DNA of 64,000 nt, taken from NCBI RefSeq assembly GCF_027474845.2, contig NZ_CP107031.2:682001-746000 (forward strand), in the 5' to 3' direction. Of this stretch, positions 1-9,212 are shown in pieces; position 1 is the stretch's first letter, and every line of letters begins with the position of its first letter. The notes beneath the pieces are model-generated. The model made no database searches. It saw nothing but the letters and a program-made list of their open reading frames with translations, and was not told where the DNA came from. This DNA is from Maribacter aestuarii (GTDB lineage: Bacteria; Bacteroidota; Bacteroidia; Flavobacteriales; Flavobacteriaceae). The translations under genes were made by a program, and so were the position numbers.

Positions 1-380
1 GCACAGTTTACGGCTATCAATGGTAAAAAGATTCCCAAAGAGTTATAAAGTGAAGGTGAGAATTTCTCTACCACTATCTCTACAAGTTGCACCATAGTGG
101 CGATTGTTGCGATAAAAAGGATAAAGGATAAAAAGCTTAGGTTATATTCCGCATATTCTGGACCCAACCAAGCCAGCGCACCATCTTGTAATAAATATTT
201 ATCCAGTAACCAGTTTAAGGGCACTGTAACTGCCAATACAAAAATTACCGCAGCACCAAGACCCACAGCCGTCGCTACCTTCTTAGAAACTGCCAAATAA
301 GAACACATTCCCAAGAACACGGCAAATACCATGTTGTCAATAAAAATGGATTTAAAAAATAACTCTACATGCTCTAACAT
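1..380 (-). CDS. nqrE: Na+-translocating NADH:quinone reductase subunit E (3' end outside window)
   Basis: Integral membrane subunit of the sodium-pumping NADH:quinone oxidoreductase. Translating the minus strand from the ATG at 380 gives 126 codons beginning MLEHVELFFKSIFIDNMVFA and continuing with FLGMCSYLAVSKK, typical of NqrE/RnfA-type subunits, with several hydrophobic helices. In the family a cysteine in such helices helps bind an iron-sulfur centre between NqrD and NqrE; the Cys in GMCSYL fits. The reading frame is open to the window edge, so roughly the last third of the protein is missing. It follows nqrD after 20 bases in the same direction; nqrF is expected next but lies outside. 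Identification is firm; the missing end cannot be judged. Confidence 0.93.
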   Translation of the reverse strand, partial: MLEHVELFFKSIFIDNMVFAVFLGMCSYLAVSKKVATAVGLGAAVIFVLAVTVPLNWLLDKYLLQDGALAWLGPEYAEYNLSFLSFILFIATIATMVQLVEIVVEKFSPSLYNSLGIFLPLIAVNC

Positions 381-400
381 AATCTCTTTTTATTGTCTTG

Positions 401-1048
401 TTAGTTTTCTTCGACTAAAGCAGGATTTCTTGAACGTTGCACCCATATGATGATACCCACCACAATCAAAGCTGCAGGTGGAATAATCATAAATCCATTA
501 TTTTCATAACCTGTGGAGTATAGTCCAGTTTTAGCTATTGGGTCACCTAATACCGGAATTCCAAAAAGTGTTCCCGATCCTAGTAATTCCCTGAAAAAAC
601 CGACCATGATCAATATGACCCCATAACCTAAGGCATTTCCAATACCATCCAAGAAGGATTTCCAAGGACCGTTGGCCAACGCAAAAGCTTCAAAACGCCC
701 CATTATGATACAATTCGTAATAATCAAACCAACAAAAACGGCTAAAGTTTTACTTAGCTCATAAGCAAAGGCTTTTAAAACCTGATCAACAATAATTACC
801 AAGGTTGCAACCACAATCAATTGAACGATAATCCTGATTTTTGAGGGTATGATATTACGCATCAATGATACAACTACATTGCCAAGCCCAAGTACAAATA
901 CTACGGCAAGTGCCATTACTACAGAAGCCTTTAACTCCGCTGTAATCGCTAATGCTGAGCAGATTCCCAATACTTGGATTGTAATTGGATTGTTATCCGC
1001 AAGTGGATCTAAAATTAGATTGGTGTCTTTTTTTGAGAGTAGTGCCAT
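401..1048 (-). CDS. nqrD: Na+-translocating NADH:quinone reductase subunit D
   Basis: Polytopic inner-membrane subunit of Na+-NQR, 215 residues, the usual family length. It starts MALLSKKDTNLILDPLADNN, followed by NPITIQVLGICSALAIT, a strongly conserved NqrD/RnfE segment, then about six hydrophobic helices. A second conserved stretch, GLIITNCIIMGRFEAFA, contains the cysteine corresponding to the membrane Fe-S ligand region shared with NqrE. The gene lies one base downstream of nqrC and 20 bases upstream of nqrE, so the order A-B-C-D-E is conserved and translation is probably coupled. No defects were seen. Confidence 0.95.
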   Translation of the reverse strand: MALLSKKDTNLILDPLADNNPITIQVLGICSALAITAELKASVVMALAVVFVLGLGNVVVSLMRNIIPSKIRIIVQLIVVATLVIIVDQVLKAFAYELSKTLAVFVGLIITNCIIMGRFEAFALANGPWKSFLDGIGNALGYGVILIMVGFFRELLGSGTLFGIPVLGDPIAKTGLYSTGYENNGFMIIPPAALIVVGIIIWVQRSRNPALVEEN

Positions 1049-1049
1049 A

Positions 1050-1802
1050 TTACTTTGCTCTAATAGTTTCTAAAAAAGGTTTGTACAAATTAACGCTTTC
1101 CTTAATCATAGCTGATACCCCGTTCCCGGTTATCGTTGCTCCTGCAAGCGCATCAACTTCATTATCCTCCTTATCCTTGTTCAAGGGATCATTGTTTCCT
1201 TTTGCAACCGAGATTCCGGCATATCTTGTTCCATCCAAAATGGACTCCCCAGAAAAGTCGTCCATGAAATAGCGCATTTTAATGTTCGCCCCTAAACCTG
1301 GGGTTTCTCCTTTATGGTCAAAATAAACGCCTTGTACTGTCAACGTTTCATCAAGGGCAACAAAACCCCAAATGGCATCCCAAAGGCCTTTTCCATACAT
1401 TGGGATAATATAAAACTTCTTACCCTCTTTCTCACCAATGAAAACAGGCAATTGATAATCTTGGCCCTTCTTAATGGCCGCTAGCTGTTTTTTTAAATCG
1501 ATAAGAAACGCTTCGTCATTTTGGGTGATTTTATCTCCCTGTATAACTAATTGCTCTTTTATATAGTTTTTGAATTCATTTTCCACTCTATCCGTAGGTA
1601 CGAAGTTAACACTTCCGCTATCATCGCCGTTCTCATTAACGCCCATGGCGTAAAGAATGTTCTGTTGTTTCTCGTACCGCTCATTTTCCTTGATTTGCGG
1701 ACTTAATCCTGAAGCCAAAAAAGCAAGAATTGAACCTACTACTACAACCATTACGGCTGCGAAAACTACGGTATATATGTTTTTATCTGTATCTATTGCC
1801 AT
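1050..1802 (-). CDS. nqrC: Na+-translocating NADH:quinone reductase subunit C (covalent FMN)
   Basis: Membrane-anchored flavoprotein that passes electrons within Na+-NQR; 250 residues. There is one N-terminal membrane helix (about residues 10-32), then a periplasmic FMN-binding domain. Near residues 217-225 the sequence DALAGATIT matches the Dxx(S/T)GAT-type motif on whose Thr the ApbE transferase attaches FMN; the Thr at about 223 is present, with Ala in place of the usual Ser/Thr before Gly. GETPGLGANIK (about 165-175) is another conserved FMN-domain stretch. It is separated from nqrB by two bases and from nqrD by one. Confidence 0.95.
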   Translation of the reverse strand: MAIDTDKNIYTVVFAAVMVVVVGSILAFLASGLSPQIKENERYEKQQNILYAMGVNENGDDSGSVNFVPTDRVENEFKNYIKEQLVIQGDKITQNDEAFLIDLKKQLAAIKKGQDYQLPVFIGEKEGKKFYIIPMYGKGLWDAIWGFVALDETLTVQGVYFDHKGETPGLGANIKMRYFMDDFSGESILDGTRYAGISVAKGNNDPLNKDKEDNEVDALAGATITGNGVSAMIKESVNLYKPFLETIRAK

Positions 1803-1804
1803 AA

Positions 1805-3094
1805 CTAAACTGTTTCGGGTTGTAGTTCTTGTGTTTTGCTCTCGGAGTCCTTTGGTAATATTGTGGCATTCTTTAACCGTTTCATTCTTCGCTTTATATT
1901 TCCACGAATAACATAATGATCAATGGTCGGAGCAAATACGTTCATTAATAATATTGCCAAGAAAACACCTTCTGGATATGCTGGGTTGAAAACCCGTATC
2001 ATAACGGAAATAAATCCAATCAAGAATCCGTAAATCCATTTTCCACGATTGGTCTGCGACCCAGTAACCGGGTCAGTAGCCATATAGACGATACCAAATG
2101 CCAGACCTCCTACTATCAGGTGTTTCCAGAAATCGAAGCTCATCAGTCCGTAAAATTTACTCGTCTCTCCTATCCAACCAAAATCAACCACTTGATTAAA
2201 AATAAGTCCCATTGATAAAGCTCCTAAAACGGCACTCAACATGATTCGCCAGCTTGCAATTTTACTGAAAATTAAAAATGCTCCACCAAGAAGACACAAG
2301 AACGCTGAAGTCTCTCCGACCGAACCTGGAATAAAACCAAAGAACATATCTGAAACACTATATTTAGCGGTCATGGCAGCGTCGTTGTTTTGTGCCAAAT
2401 AACCAAGTATTGTTTCACCCGAGATAGCTTCCACATCTGTATTACCCGCTAAAATTTGTTCAGATCGCTCACGCGCGGTCCAGACCCATACCTTATCACC
2501 ACTCATCCATGTTGGGTATGCAAAGAATAGAAATGCCCTGATACTAAGTGCTGGATTTATAATATTCATTCCTGTTCCGCCGAAAACCTCTTTTACGATT
2601 ACTACACCGAAAACAACGGCGACAGCCAACATCCATAATGGTGTATCAATGGGAACAATCAATGGCACTAACATACCCGTTACCAAATATCCTTCTTCTA
2701 CCTCATGGCCTTTTATGACCGCAAATATAAATTCGACCAATAGTCCTACGCCGTAGGAAACAACCACTAATGGCAATACCTGTGTAATACCGACCCAAAA
2801 ATTATCCCAAGTAATGAAATGCTCCAAAACCGAGAAGTTCTCTGGAAAACCATTAAGTGCAGAATAGTATTGATACCCAGCGTTGAACATTGAAAACAGC
2901 AAGATTGGAATCAACGCCATTATAACAGTGTTCATTGTTCTCTTCAAATCATCCGCAGCTTTGACATGAGTACCACCTGCGTGGGTAGTCTCATCGGGGG
3001 TAAACAAAAAAGTATGGAATGCATTGAAGGCAGGCGCCATCTTTTTATCCTGATACTTCAGTTTAAGTTCGTGTAATTTACTTTTTATGCTCAT
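1805..3094 (-). CDS. nqrB: Na+-translocating NADH:quinone reductase subunit B
   Basis: Largest membrane subunit of Na+-NQR, which carries a covalent FMN and riboflavin and forms part of the sodium channel. It has 429 residues with a soluble N-terminus (FHTFLFTPDETTHAGGTHVK) and about ten membrane helices. Conserved stretches include GGTGMNIINPALSIRAFLFF and GLAFGIVYMATDPVTG. The predicted flavinylation region reads ISGETILGYL, where the family motif normally has SGAT; the acceptor Thr is kept but the preceding Ala is Glu (see findings). The C-terminus extends past the last helix with a basic then polar tail. It sits between nqrA (3-base gap) and nqrC (2-base gap). Confidence 0.95.
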   Translation of the reverse strand: MSIKSKLHELKLKYQDKKMAPAFNAFHTFLFTPDETTHAGGTHVKAADDLKRTMNTVIMALIPILLFSMFNAGYQYYSALNGFPENFSVLEHFITWDNFWVGITQVLPLVVVSYGVGLLVEFIFAVIKGHEVEEGYLVTGMLVPLIVPIDTPLWMLAVAVVFGVVIVKEVFGGTGMNIINPALSIRAFLFFAYPTWMSGDKVWVWTARERSEQILAGNTDVEAISGETILGYLAQNNDAAMTAKYSVSDMFFGFIPGSVGETSAFLCLLGGAFLIFSKIASWRIMLSAVLGALSMGLIFNQVVDFGWIGETSKFYGLMSFDFWKHLIVGGLAFGIVYMATDPVTGSQTNRGKWIYGFLIGFISVMIRVFNPAYPEGVFLAILLMNVFAPTIDHYVIRGNIKRRMKRLKNATILPKDSESKTQELQPETV

Positions 3095-3097
3095 TTT

Positions 3098-4450
3098 TTA
3101 TCCTATTTCTTTTTGCAATAAATCTAATCCTTCACGAATAATTTTCTGGTGTGGTTGTTTAGAAATACATATAAATTCTGTTAGGGAAAAATCTTCTGGT
3201 GAAACCTCATAAAGACCCAGCTGTTCCATCTCGTCCAAATCCTTTACCATGCAGGCCTTAAGAAGTTGCATTGGGTAAATATCCATTGGAAAAACCTCTT
3301 CATATTGTCCGGTTACTACAAATGCCCTGTGCTCTCCGTTAGTATTGGTGTCCAAATCATATTTCTTTTTGGGCTGTAACCATGAAAAAGTAAGAGCCCT
3401 TGTGGTGGAAACCTTGTTGAATACGGGTTTGTTCCAGCCAAAAAACTCATAATCGTCTCCCTCGGGAATAACCGTTACGATATTATTATAAAATCCCAGG
3501 AATCCATCTGGGCTACTTTTTGAACCAGTAAGTACATCACCGTTAATTACCCTGAAATTTTCCTCGTTTACACCACTGGCGTATAAAAAAGTAGAAATTT
3601 CCGCACCGATTTTTGTAGTGTAGTACTTTGGCGTTTTAACCGACGAACCGGCCAAAGCGACCAGACGCTCGGCATTGAATTTTCCAGTCAAAATAAATTC
3701 CCCCAATATAATTAGGTCCTGAGGACTGATCGTCCAGACCAATTCCCCCTTATTGATGGGGTCAATTTTATTAATTTGTGTACCCACCAGTCCCGCAGGA
3801 TGTGGTCCGGATACCTTGTGTAATTCTATCCCTTCCAATGATGCCAAAGGCGAGTTTGCAGATTTCCCTACTGAAACGTGCACCTTTCCTGGAGTTAATT
3901 TAGAAAGTACATTGATGGCAGCCTGTAACTGCTCTTCTTTATTCTGTAAGACATAATCCAAATCAGCGGCTAAAGGAGAAGTGGCATAGCCCGAAATAAA
4001 GATTGCTTTAGGCGTCGTATCTGGATTGGCGATTACCTCATAAGGTCGTTGTTTAATAAATGGCCAACATCCGCCTTTCAGTAAATATGATTTAATCTCT
4101 TCTTTAGACGCTTTTTCAACATCCAACTTTTTGTGCGCTATCGTTTCTTGTGTCTTATCCGCTAAAATCCTAATGGTTAGAATACGTCTTCTAGCCCCTC
4201 TTTCAATCTCCACGAGCTCTCCGCTCACAGGGGAAACAAACAACATATCCTCAATATTCTTATTGTAGAACAACGGCTCACCGGCTTTAACCTCGGCCCC
4301 TTGTTTTACCAGCATTTTTGGGGTTATTCCATGAAAATCTTCAAGATTGATTGCGTAAGCATTACTCGCAACTGCTTTGGAAGTGGTTTGTTCTGCAGCA
4401 CCTACTAAATTAATGTTCAACCCTTTTTTTATTCGGATGTCTTTGGACAT
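3098..4450 (-). CDS. nqrA: Na+-translocating NADH:quinone reductase subunit A
   Basis: Peripheral cytoplasmic subunit of Na+-NQR, implicated in quinone binding; first gene of the operon. About 450 residues, the normal length. It begins MSKDIRIKKGLNINLVGAAE; an ATG two codons earlier (4456) is also possible, but the MSKDIRIKKG start suits the family better. PKMLVKQGAEVKAGEPLFYN and FVSPVSGELVEIERGARR form the lipoyl-like N-terminal fold, and GQYEEVFPMDIYPMQLLKAC near the end is highly conserved. A TAAATTCG sequence on the minus strand at 4492-4485 resembles the Bacteroidota -7 promoter element and may drive the operon. Confidence 0.95.
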   Translation of the reverse strand: MSKDIRIKKGLNINLVGAAEQTTSKAVASNAYAINLEDFHGITPKMLVKQGAEVKAGEPLFYNKNIEDMLFVSPVSGELVEIERGARRRILTIRILADKTQETIAHKKLDVEKASKEEIKSYLLKGGCWPFIKQRPYEVIANPDTTPKAIFISGYATSPLAADLDYVLQNKEEQLQAAINVLSKLTPGKVHVSVGKSANSPLASLEGIELHKVSGPHPAGLVGTQINKIDPINKGELVWTISPQDLIILGEFILTGKFNAERLVALAGSSVKTPKYYTTKIGAEISTFLYASGVNEENFRVINGDVLTGSKSSPDGFLGFYNNIVTVIPEGDDYEFFGWNKPVFNKVSTTRALTFSWLQPKKKYDLDTNTNGEHRAFVVTGQYEEVFPMDIYPMQLLKACMVKDLDEMEQLGLYEVSPEDFSLTEFICISKQPHQKIIREGLDLLQKEIG

Positions 4451-4602
4451 ATACATGTAGACCTTTGATTAACAAAATTTGGTGCGAATTTACTACTAAA
4501 TGGAAAGTTTTCATAATAATTACCCCATAATTTCGGCTTTACAACGATGTTAATTTGTTCAGTATCGTTTTTGTTTACCTTTACTTAAAAATTAGCTTAT
4601 TA

Positions 4603-5847
4603 ATGCGGATATTTCTTAAACACATTTTGTGCCTACTTTGTGCCCAAATGGTACTCGCACAGGTACAAGAGGAGGTAAATCCCCCAGAGAATATTAAATC
4701 AATAATCTTTAAAGGACCTACGGATGACCAGTTTCCTATCATCCAAATTGGCGAACCTATTTACCTGGATTTTGATGACCTTTTGGCCAACGAACAGGAC
4801 TACTACTACAAAATAGTACATTGCGATTACGACTGGACACCATCGGACCTTTTAAAATCTCAATTTTTAGACGGGATAGATAACCAACGAATCATAAATT
4901 ACGAGAATAGCTATACTACCTTAGAGACCTACTCAAACTATCAGTTGACGATTCCAAACGAAAACGTGAGCCTTAAAGTTAGCGGGAATTATCTGTTAGA
5001 AATCTATAACAGCAATTATGAACTACAGTTTTCCAGACGTTTTGTGGTTTACAAAGATTTGGTAAAGGTCGGCGCAACGGTCAAAAGATCAAGGGATTTT
5101 AATTTTTTGAACGAAAAGCAAGTAGTCCAGTTCAGCATCAATTCTGGTAATTTCAGGTTGGTTAATCCTATGAAAGAAGTTAAAATTGCCATTATTCAAA
5201 ATTATTATTGGCCAACGGCCATTTATAATGTTCCTCCCCAATATACATTGGGCAATGAGCTCATTTACAGATATGACAAGGAAACATCTTTCTTTGGCGG
5301 CAATGAATTCTTGCTATTCGACACCAGTGACCTAAGGGCACCCAGCTCGCAAATTTCCAGAATAGAGGTAGACGAGCTATACAACCATTACTTATTTTCA
5401 GATGAGTACAGGTATGATGAGCCCTACACTTATTTTCCCGATATAAACGGAGATTTTGTTGTAAGGACCTTACAGGGTGACAACGACTCCAGAGAGGCGG
5501 AATACACCTATGTTCACTTTAGCTTGCCATATACCGGCACCATTGCCTTGGACGACGTATATATTTTTGGGAAATACAACAACTATGCATTTACGGACAC
5601 CAATAAGATGGCGTATAACGAGAACAACGGAATGATGGAAGCTACCTTAAAATTAAAGCAGGGGTTCTATAATTATAAATACGCCATTAGAGGAAACAAT
5701 GGGAAAATTCGCCTGAACGCAGTAAGTGGAAATTTCCATTTTACTGAAAATAATTACCTGATTCTGGTGTATTATAGAGATTTTGGGGATATGTATGACA
5801 GTATTATTGGTGTGGGTTCCGCGAACTCTAGGAATATTACCAACTAA
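4603..5847 (+). CDS. Type IX secretion system Plug protein (DUF5103)
   Basis: Secreted protein of 414 residues matching the family formerly called DUF5103, now named for the Plug of the type IX secretion system, which closes the SprA outer-membrane translocon. The frame is open upstream to 4555, but the ATG at 4603 gives a clean signal peptide (MRIFLKHILCLLCAQMVLAQ) and is preferred. Conserved N-terminal stretches are ENIKSIIFKGPTDDQFPIIQ and YYYKIVHCDYDWTPSDL; the C-terminal half is beta-rich (ALDDVYIFGKYNNYAF, NYLILVYYRDFGDMYDSIIG). It is transcribed divergently from nqrA and is not next to other secretion genes here; porT lies 12 kb away. Confidence 0.88.
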   Translation: MRIFLKHILCLLCAQMVLAQVQEEVNPPENIKSIIFKGPTDDQFPIIQIGEPIYLDFDDLLANEQDYYYKIVHCDYDWTPSDLLKSQFLDGIDNQRIINYENSYTTLETYSNYQLTIPNENVSLKVSGNYLLEIYNSNYELQFSRRFVVYKDLVKVGATVKRSRDFNFLNEKQVVQFSINSGNFRLVNPMKEVKIAIIQNYYWPTAIYNVPPQYTLGNELIYRYDKETSFFGGNEFLLFDTSDLRAPSSQISRIEVDELYNHYLFSDEYRYDEPYTYFPDINGDFVVRTLQGDNDSREAEYTYVHFSLPYTGTIALDDVYIFGKYNNYAFTDTNKMAYNENNGMMEATLKLKQGFYNYKYAIRGNNGKIRLNAVSGNFHFTENNYLILVYYRDFGDMYDSIIGVGSANSRNITN

Positions 5848-5872
5848 CTGAATACATAAAATTTAGATCACC

Positions 5873-7000
5873 ATGGAGACCAAACCCGGCGTTAATACAG
5901 CAGGGCGTTTTAAATTAAAGCACAGGGGGGTTGAATGTCTTAACTGTGGGCATCCATTGGACATTAGCCACAAATATTGTCCAAATTGCTCGCAAGCCAA
6001 TAGTACGCGCAAACTCACTTTAAAAGACTTTTTTGACGAGTTTTTTTCCAATATTATTTCTTATGATTCCAGACTGCTCAAAACGTTGGCGGCCCTCTTA
6101 TTGCGTCCTGGAAGGATAACCAAGGACTACATCGCCGGCAAAAGGGTCTCTTATACCAACCCCTTTAGGTTTCTTCTAAGTTTGGCAATTATTTATTTCC
6201 TCCTGATGAGTCTTTCAGGAGATTTTGATGAATTAAACCGATACGGAACCAACGCAACGGACAACCCCTTTAATCTGAATGTCACTGATATTGACGGACT
6301 TGACTTTGGGGATGAAAAGGAGAAAAAAGAATTATTGGCAGGGTTGGATTCCCTAAAGTTGGGCGAAAAAATTTCAAAACAAACAAGAATTAAAGATTCT
6401 ATCATATTAGCAAATCCCAAAAAACAGTTTGATGCCGTTTCGGACGATTCGTTTTTCTCCCGTCATTTTGGAAAACAGGAAATTTTTGTAACCTTAATTG
6501 AAAAAGACTCAATATATAGCCTTGATGAGGCCATAACCAAGTATGGAATAGAAAACAGCACAGGCAACCAACTTGCGTTTAATGCTGCCCAGAGTTTGGT
6601 CAAGGCAAAGAGAGAGCCCGGGGCTTACCTCAACTCACTTATCTCAAAGCTACCGTTTACAACATTTTTCTTTTTACCGGTCTTCACAATCTTTGTTTGG
6701 TTGGCATATATCAGGAAAAAACATACTTATACCGATCATTTAATCTTTAGTTTCCACAATCAATCACTGTTGTTTATCTTGCTCATTATAAGCTCTTTGA
6801 TAGACTCGGTCTTTGGTACGGCGAGTAGTGGAATCTTTCTTTTGATTTTTAGCATATACCTATATAAGGCCATGCGGAATTTTTATAAACAGGGAAGATT
6901 TAAAACTATTGTTAAATACGTTTTTCTGAACACTATTTTCGTTATTTTAGCAGCCATCGGCGTAGTAGTATTATTGGCAGGTAGCTTATTCACTTACTAG
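5873..7000 (+). CDS. DUF3667 family membrane protein with N-terminal zinc ribbon
   Basis: Protein of unknown function, 375 residues. Near the N-terminus CLNCGHPLDISHKYCPNCSQ supplies two CxxC pairs (about residues 23-43), a probable zinc ribbon. LTLKDFFDEFFSNIISYDSR and LLRPGRITKDYIAGKRVSY are hallmarks of DUF3667. A first membrane helix (FRFLLSLAIIYFLLM) is followed by a polar region of roughly 130 residues, then about four helices to the C-terminus. It starts 25 bases after the Plug gene and is followed 8 bases later by apaG, so it may share their transcript. No role can be assigned from sequence. Confidence 0.85.
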   Translation: METKPGVNTAGRFKLKHRGVECLNCGHPLDISHKYCPNCSQANSTRKLTLKDFFDEFFSNIISYDSRLLKTLAALLLRPGRITKDYIAGKRVSYTNPFRFLLSLAIIYFLLMSLSGDFDELNRYGTNATDNPFNLNVTDIDGLDFGDEKEKKELLAGLDSLKLGEKISKQTRIKDSIILANPKKQFDAVSDDSFFSRHFGKQEIFVTLIEKDSIYSLDEAITKYGIENSTGNQLAFNAAQSLVKAKREPGAYLNSLISKLPFTTFFFLPVFTIFVWLAYIRKKHTYTDHLIFSFHNQSLLFILLIISSLIDSVFGTASSGIFLLIFSIYLYKAMRNFYKQGRFKTIVKYVFLNTIFVILAAIGVVVLLAGSLFTY

Positions 7001-7008
7001 TTTCATTT

Positions 7009-7395
7009 ATGATAACACAGGTAACAAAAGGCATAAAGATTTCAGTTCAGACTAATTTTGAAGGAACCTTCTTCAAAAATTATAAGATGCACTATGCTTT
7101 TGGCTATACGATTACAATTGAAAACCAAAGCAAGGATGCCGTTCAGCTTACCTCTCGCCATTGGAAAATTTACGATTCTTTAAATGATATGGATACCTTG
7201 GACGGGGAAGGCGTTATCGGAAAAAAGCCCGTAATTAAACCGGGAGAGTCGCATACCTACAACTCAGGTTGTTTATTAACTTCTCCAATTGGGGCAATGA
7301 AAGGCCATTATAATATGGTTAATTTTAGTTCCACTGAAAAATTCAGGGTACATATACCTACATTCAAGTTCAGCGCTCCCTTTGCCCTGAACTAA
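7009..7395 (+). CDS. apaG: ApaG family protein
   Basis: 128-residue beta-sandwich protein of the ApaG/DUF525 family; members are linked to Co2+/Mg2+ resistance, but the biochemical role is not settled. Diagnostic stretches are TKGIKISVQTNFEG at the N-terminus, FGYTITIENQSKDAVQLTSR, and the glycine-rich GEGVIGKKPVIKPGESHTY, followed by GAMKGHYNMVN. Length equals the family norm and the frame is intact. It starts 8 bases after the DUF3667 gene and is probably cotranscribed with it. A separate promoter precedes the next gene, pruA, so ApaG likely ends this unit. Confidence 0.93.
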   Translation: MITQVTKGIKISVQTNFEGTFFKNYKMHYAFGYTITIENQSKDAVQLTSRHWKIYDSLNDMDTLDGEGVIGKKPVIKPGESHTYNSGCLLTSPIGAMKGHYNMVNFSSTEKFRVHIPTFKFSAPFALN

Positions 7396-7440
7396 TTTCT
7401 TTTAATCCATTTTTTGGTTTTTAGTCGCTATCCCTTTTAG

Positions 7441-7448
7441 TACCTTTG
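7441..7448 (+). promoter_or_regulatory. Bacteroidota-type promoter upstream of pruA
   Basis: TACCTTTG fits the TAnnTTTG -7 element used by the Bacteroidota primary sigma factor. A TTGG at 7414-7417 could be the upstream TTG element, about 24 bases away. The pruA ATG is at 7478, leaving a short AT-rich leader. This is a prediction from motif and position only. Confidence 0.55.
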
Positions 7449-7477
7449 GGCTACTTTTTAATTTAAAATTTTTGACC

Positions 7478-9106
7478 ATGGGTAAAGGTGTTTTTCAAGT
7501 GCCAACTGCATTCAACGAACCAATTAAAAGCTACGCTCCGGGTACACCTGAGCGCGAATCTGTCTTAAAACAATATAAAGCCTATTATAAAGATAAAGTA
7601 GATGTCCCAATGTACATTGGATCGAAAGAGGTGAGAACCGGGAAAACTAAACCCATGTCTCCTCCCCACGATCATCAACATGTGGTAGGCGAATACCATT
7701 TGGCCGAAAAGAAACACGTAGAGGAGGCTATTCAAAATTGTTTGGATTCCCGCGAAGCATGGGCAAATTTAGTTTGGGAGCAGCGCGCTGCAATATTCTT
7801 GAAGGCCGCCGAACTAATCGCAGGGCCCTATCGTGATAAAATCAATGCGGCCACAATGATTGCACAATCCAAGACCATTCATCAGGCAGAAATAGATGCC
7901 GCCTGTGAATTCATAGATTTCTTGCGGTTTAACGTAGAGTATATGTCTCAAATCTATGAGGAGCAACCAGACTCCGCTGAAGGTATTTGGAACAGGGTGG
8001 AATATCGCCCTTTAGAGGGCTTCGTTTATGCGGTAACACCTTTCAATTTTACGGCAATTGCAGGGAATCTACCCGCTAGTGCAGCAATGATGGGAAATGT
8101 AGTGCTTTGGAAACCAAGTGATAGCCAAATTTTTTCGGCCAAGGTTATCGTGGATGTTTTTAAGGAAGCCGGACTTCCAGATGGTGTCATAAATGTTGTT
8201 TACGGAGACCCGGTCATGATAACGGAGACCGTCCTAGCCAGCCCAGATTTTGCCGGAATACACTTTACAGGTTCCACGCATGTTTTCAAGGAACTTTGGA
8301 AACAAATCGGAAACAATATTCACACCTTTAAAACATACCCAAGAATTGTTGGAGAAACAGGAGGCAAGGACTTTATAGTCGCACATCCCTCGGCCAAAGC
8401 TGCCCAAGTGGCAACCGCTATTGTTCGTGGAGCATTTGAATTCCAAGGTCAAAAATGTAGTGCAGCCTCACGAGTCTATTTGCCAAAATCCACTTCCGAG
8501 GAAATTTTGGATTTGGTGAAAAAGGACATCGATTCATTCAACAAACCAGGTTCTCCAGAAGATATGTCCAATTTTATTACGGCAGTAATTCACGAAAATT
8601 CTTTTGATAAGTTGGTGAAATACATAAGCCAAGCTAAGAAGGATGAGAGCGCTGAAATTATAGCCGGAGGAACTTATGATAAATCTGAAGGTTACTTTAT
8701 TGAACCCACTGTTATCCTAACCACAGACCCAAAATACACGACCATGGAGACCGAGCTATTTGGTCCAGTGGTTACCATATATGTGTATGAAGATAAGGAT
8801 TGGAGCAAAACGCTGGAATTGGTTGATTCTACTTCCGAGTATGCACTTACGGGAGCAGTGCTCTCGGCGGACAGGTATGCTATTGAAGAGGCGACCAAAG
8901 CATTACAAAACTGCGCAGGTAATTTTTACATTAACGACAAACCTACCGGTGCCGTAGTAGGTCAGCAACCTTTTGGCGGTGCCAGAGCTTCTGGAACTAA
9001 CGACAAAGCGGGCTCGGCTCAAAACCTTTTAAGATGGGTATCGCCACGTTTAATCAAAGAAACTTTTATTACTCCAGAAGACTACAGATATCCGTTTTTA
9101 GGGTGA
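7478..9106 (+). CDS. pruA: L-glutamate gamma-semialdehyde dehydrogenase (1-pyrroline-5-carboxylate dehydrogenase)
   Basis: NAD-dependent aldehyde dehydrogenase that oxidises glutamate semialdehyde/P5C to glutamate, the second step of proline catabolism. 542 residues from the ATG at 7478 (an in-frame TTG lies two codons upstream). The aldehyde dehydrogenase fold is complete: FNFTAIAGNLPASAAMMGN in the cofactor domain, HFTGSTHVFKELWK, the general-base Glu in RIVGETGGKDF, and the catalytic Cys in EFQGQKCSAASRVYLP. The C-terminal QPFGGARASGTNDKAGS is typical of the single-domain P5C dehydrogenases. It has its own promoter at 7441 and no proline dehydrogenase beside it. Confidence 0.94.
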   Translation: MGKGVFQVPTAFNEPIKSYAPGTPERESVLKQYKAYYKDKVDVPMYIGSKEVRTGKTKPMSPPHDHQHVVGEYHLAEKKHVEEAIQNCLDSREAWANLVWEQRAAIFLKAAELIAGPYRDKINAATMIAQSKTIHQAEIDAACEFIDFLRFNVEYMSQIYEEQPDSAEGIWNRVEYRPLEGFVYAVTPFNFTAIAGNLPASAAMMGNVVLWKPSDSQIFSAKVIVDVFKEAGLPDGVINVVYGDPVMITETVLASPDFAGIHFTGSTHVFKELWKQIGNNIHTFKTYPRIVGETGGKDFIVAHPSAKAAQVATAIVRGAFEFQGQKCSAASRVYLPKSTSEEILDLVKKDIDSFNKPGSPEDMSNFITAVIHENSFDKLVKYISQAKKDESAEIIAGGTYDKSEGYFIEPTVILTTDPKYTTMETELFGPVVTIYVYEDKDWSKTLELVDSTSEYALTGAVLSADRYAIEEATKALQNCAGNFYINDKPTGAVVGQQPFGGARASGTNDKAGSAQNLLRWVSPRLIKETFITPEDYRYPFLG

Positions 9107-9212
9107 TTCAATGTTAAACAAATACCAAAATCAGCATCTAGGAAAAGTTTTTTATTACATTTAAAGGTCTGAGGAATAATCCTTTAGACTTGAACAACTA
9201 TAATCCAATAAA

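Noticed and set aside
1..4450. rnf operon instead of nqr
   Set aside because: NqrA and NqrC/NqrB sequences and the A-B-C-D-E order are specific to Na+-NQR; no ferredoxin-type RnfB or RnfC is present.
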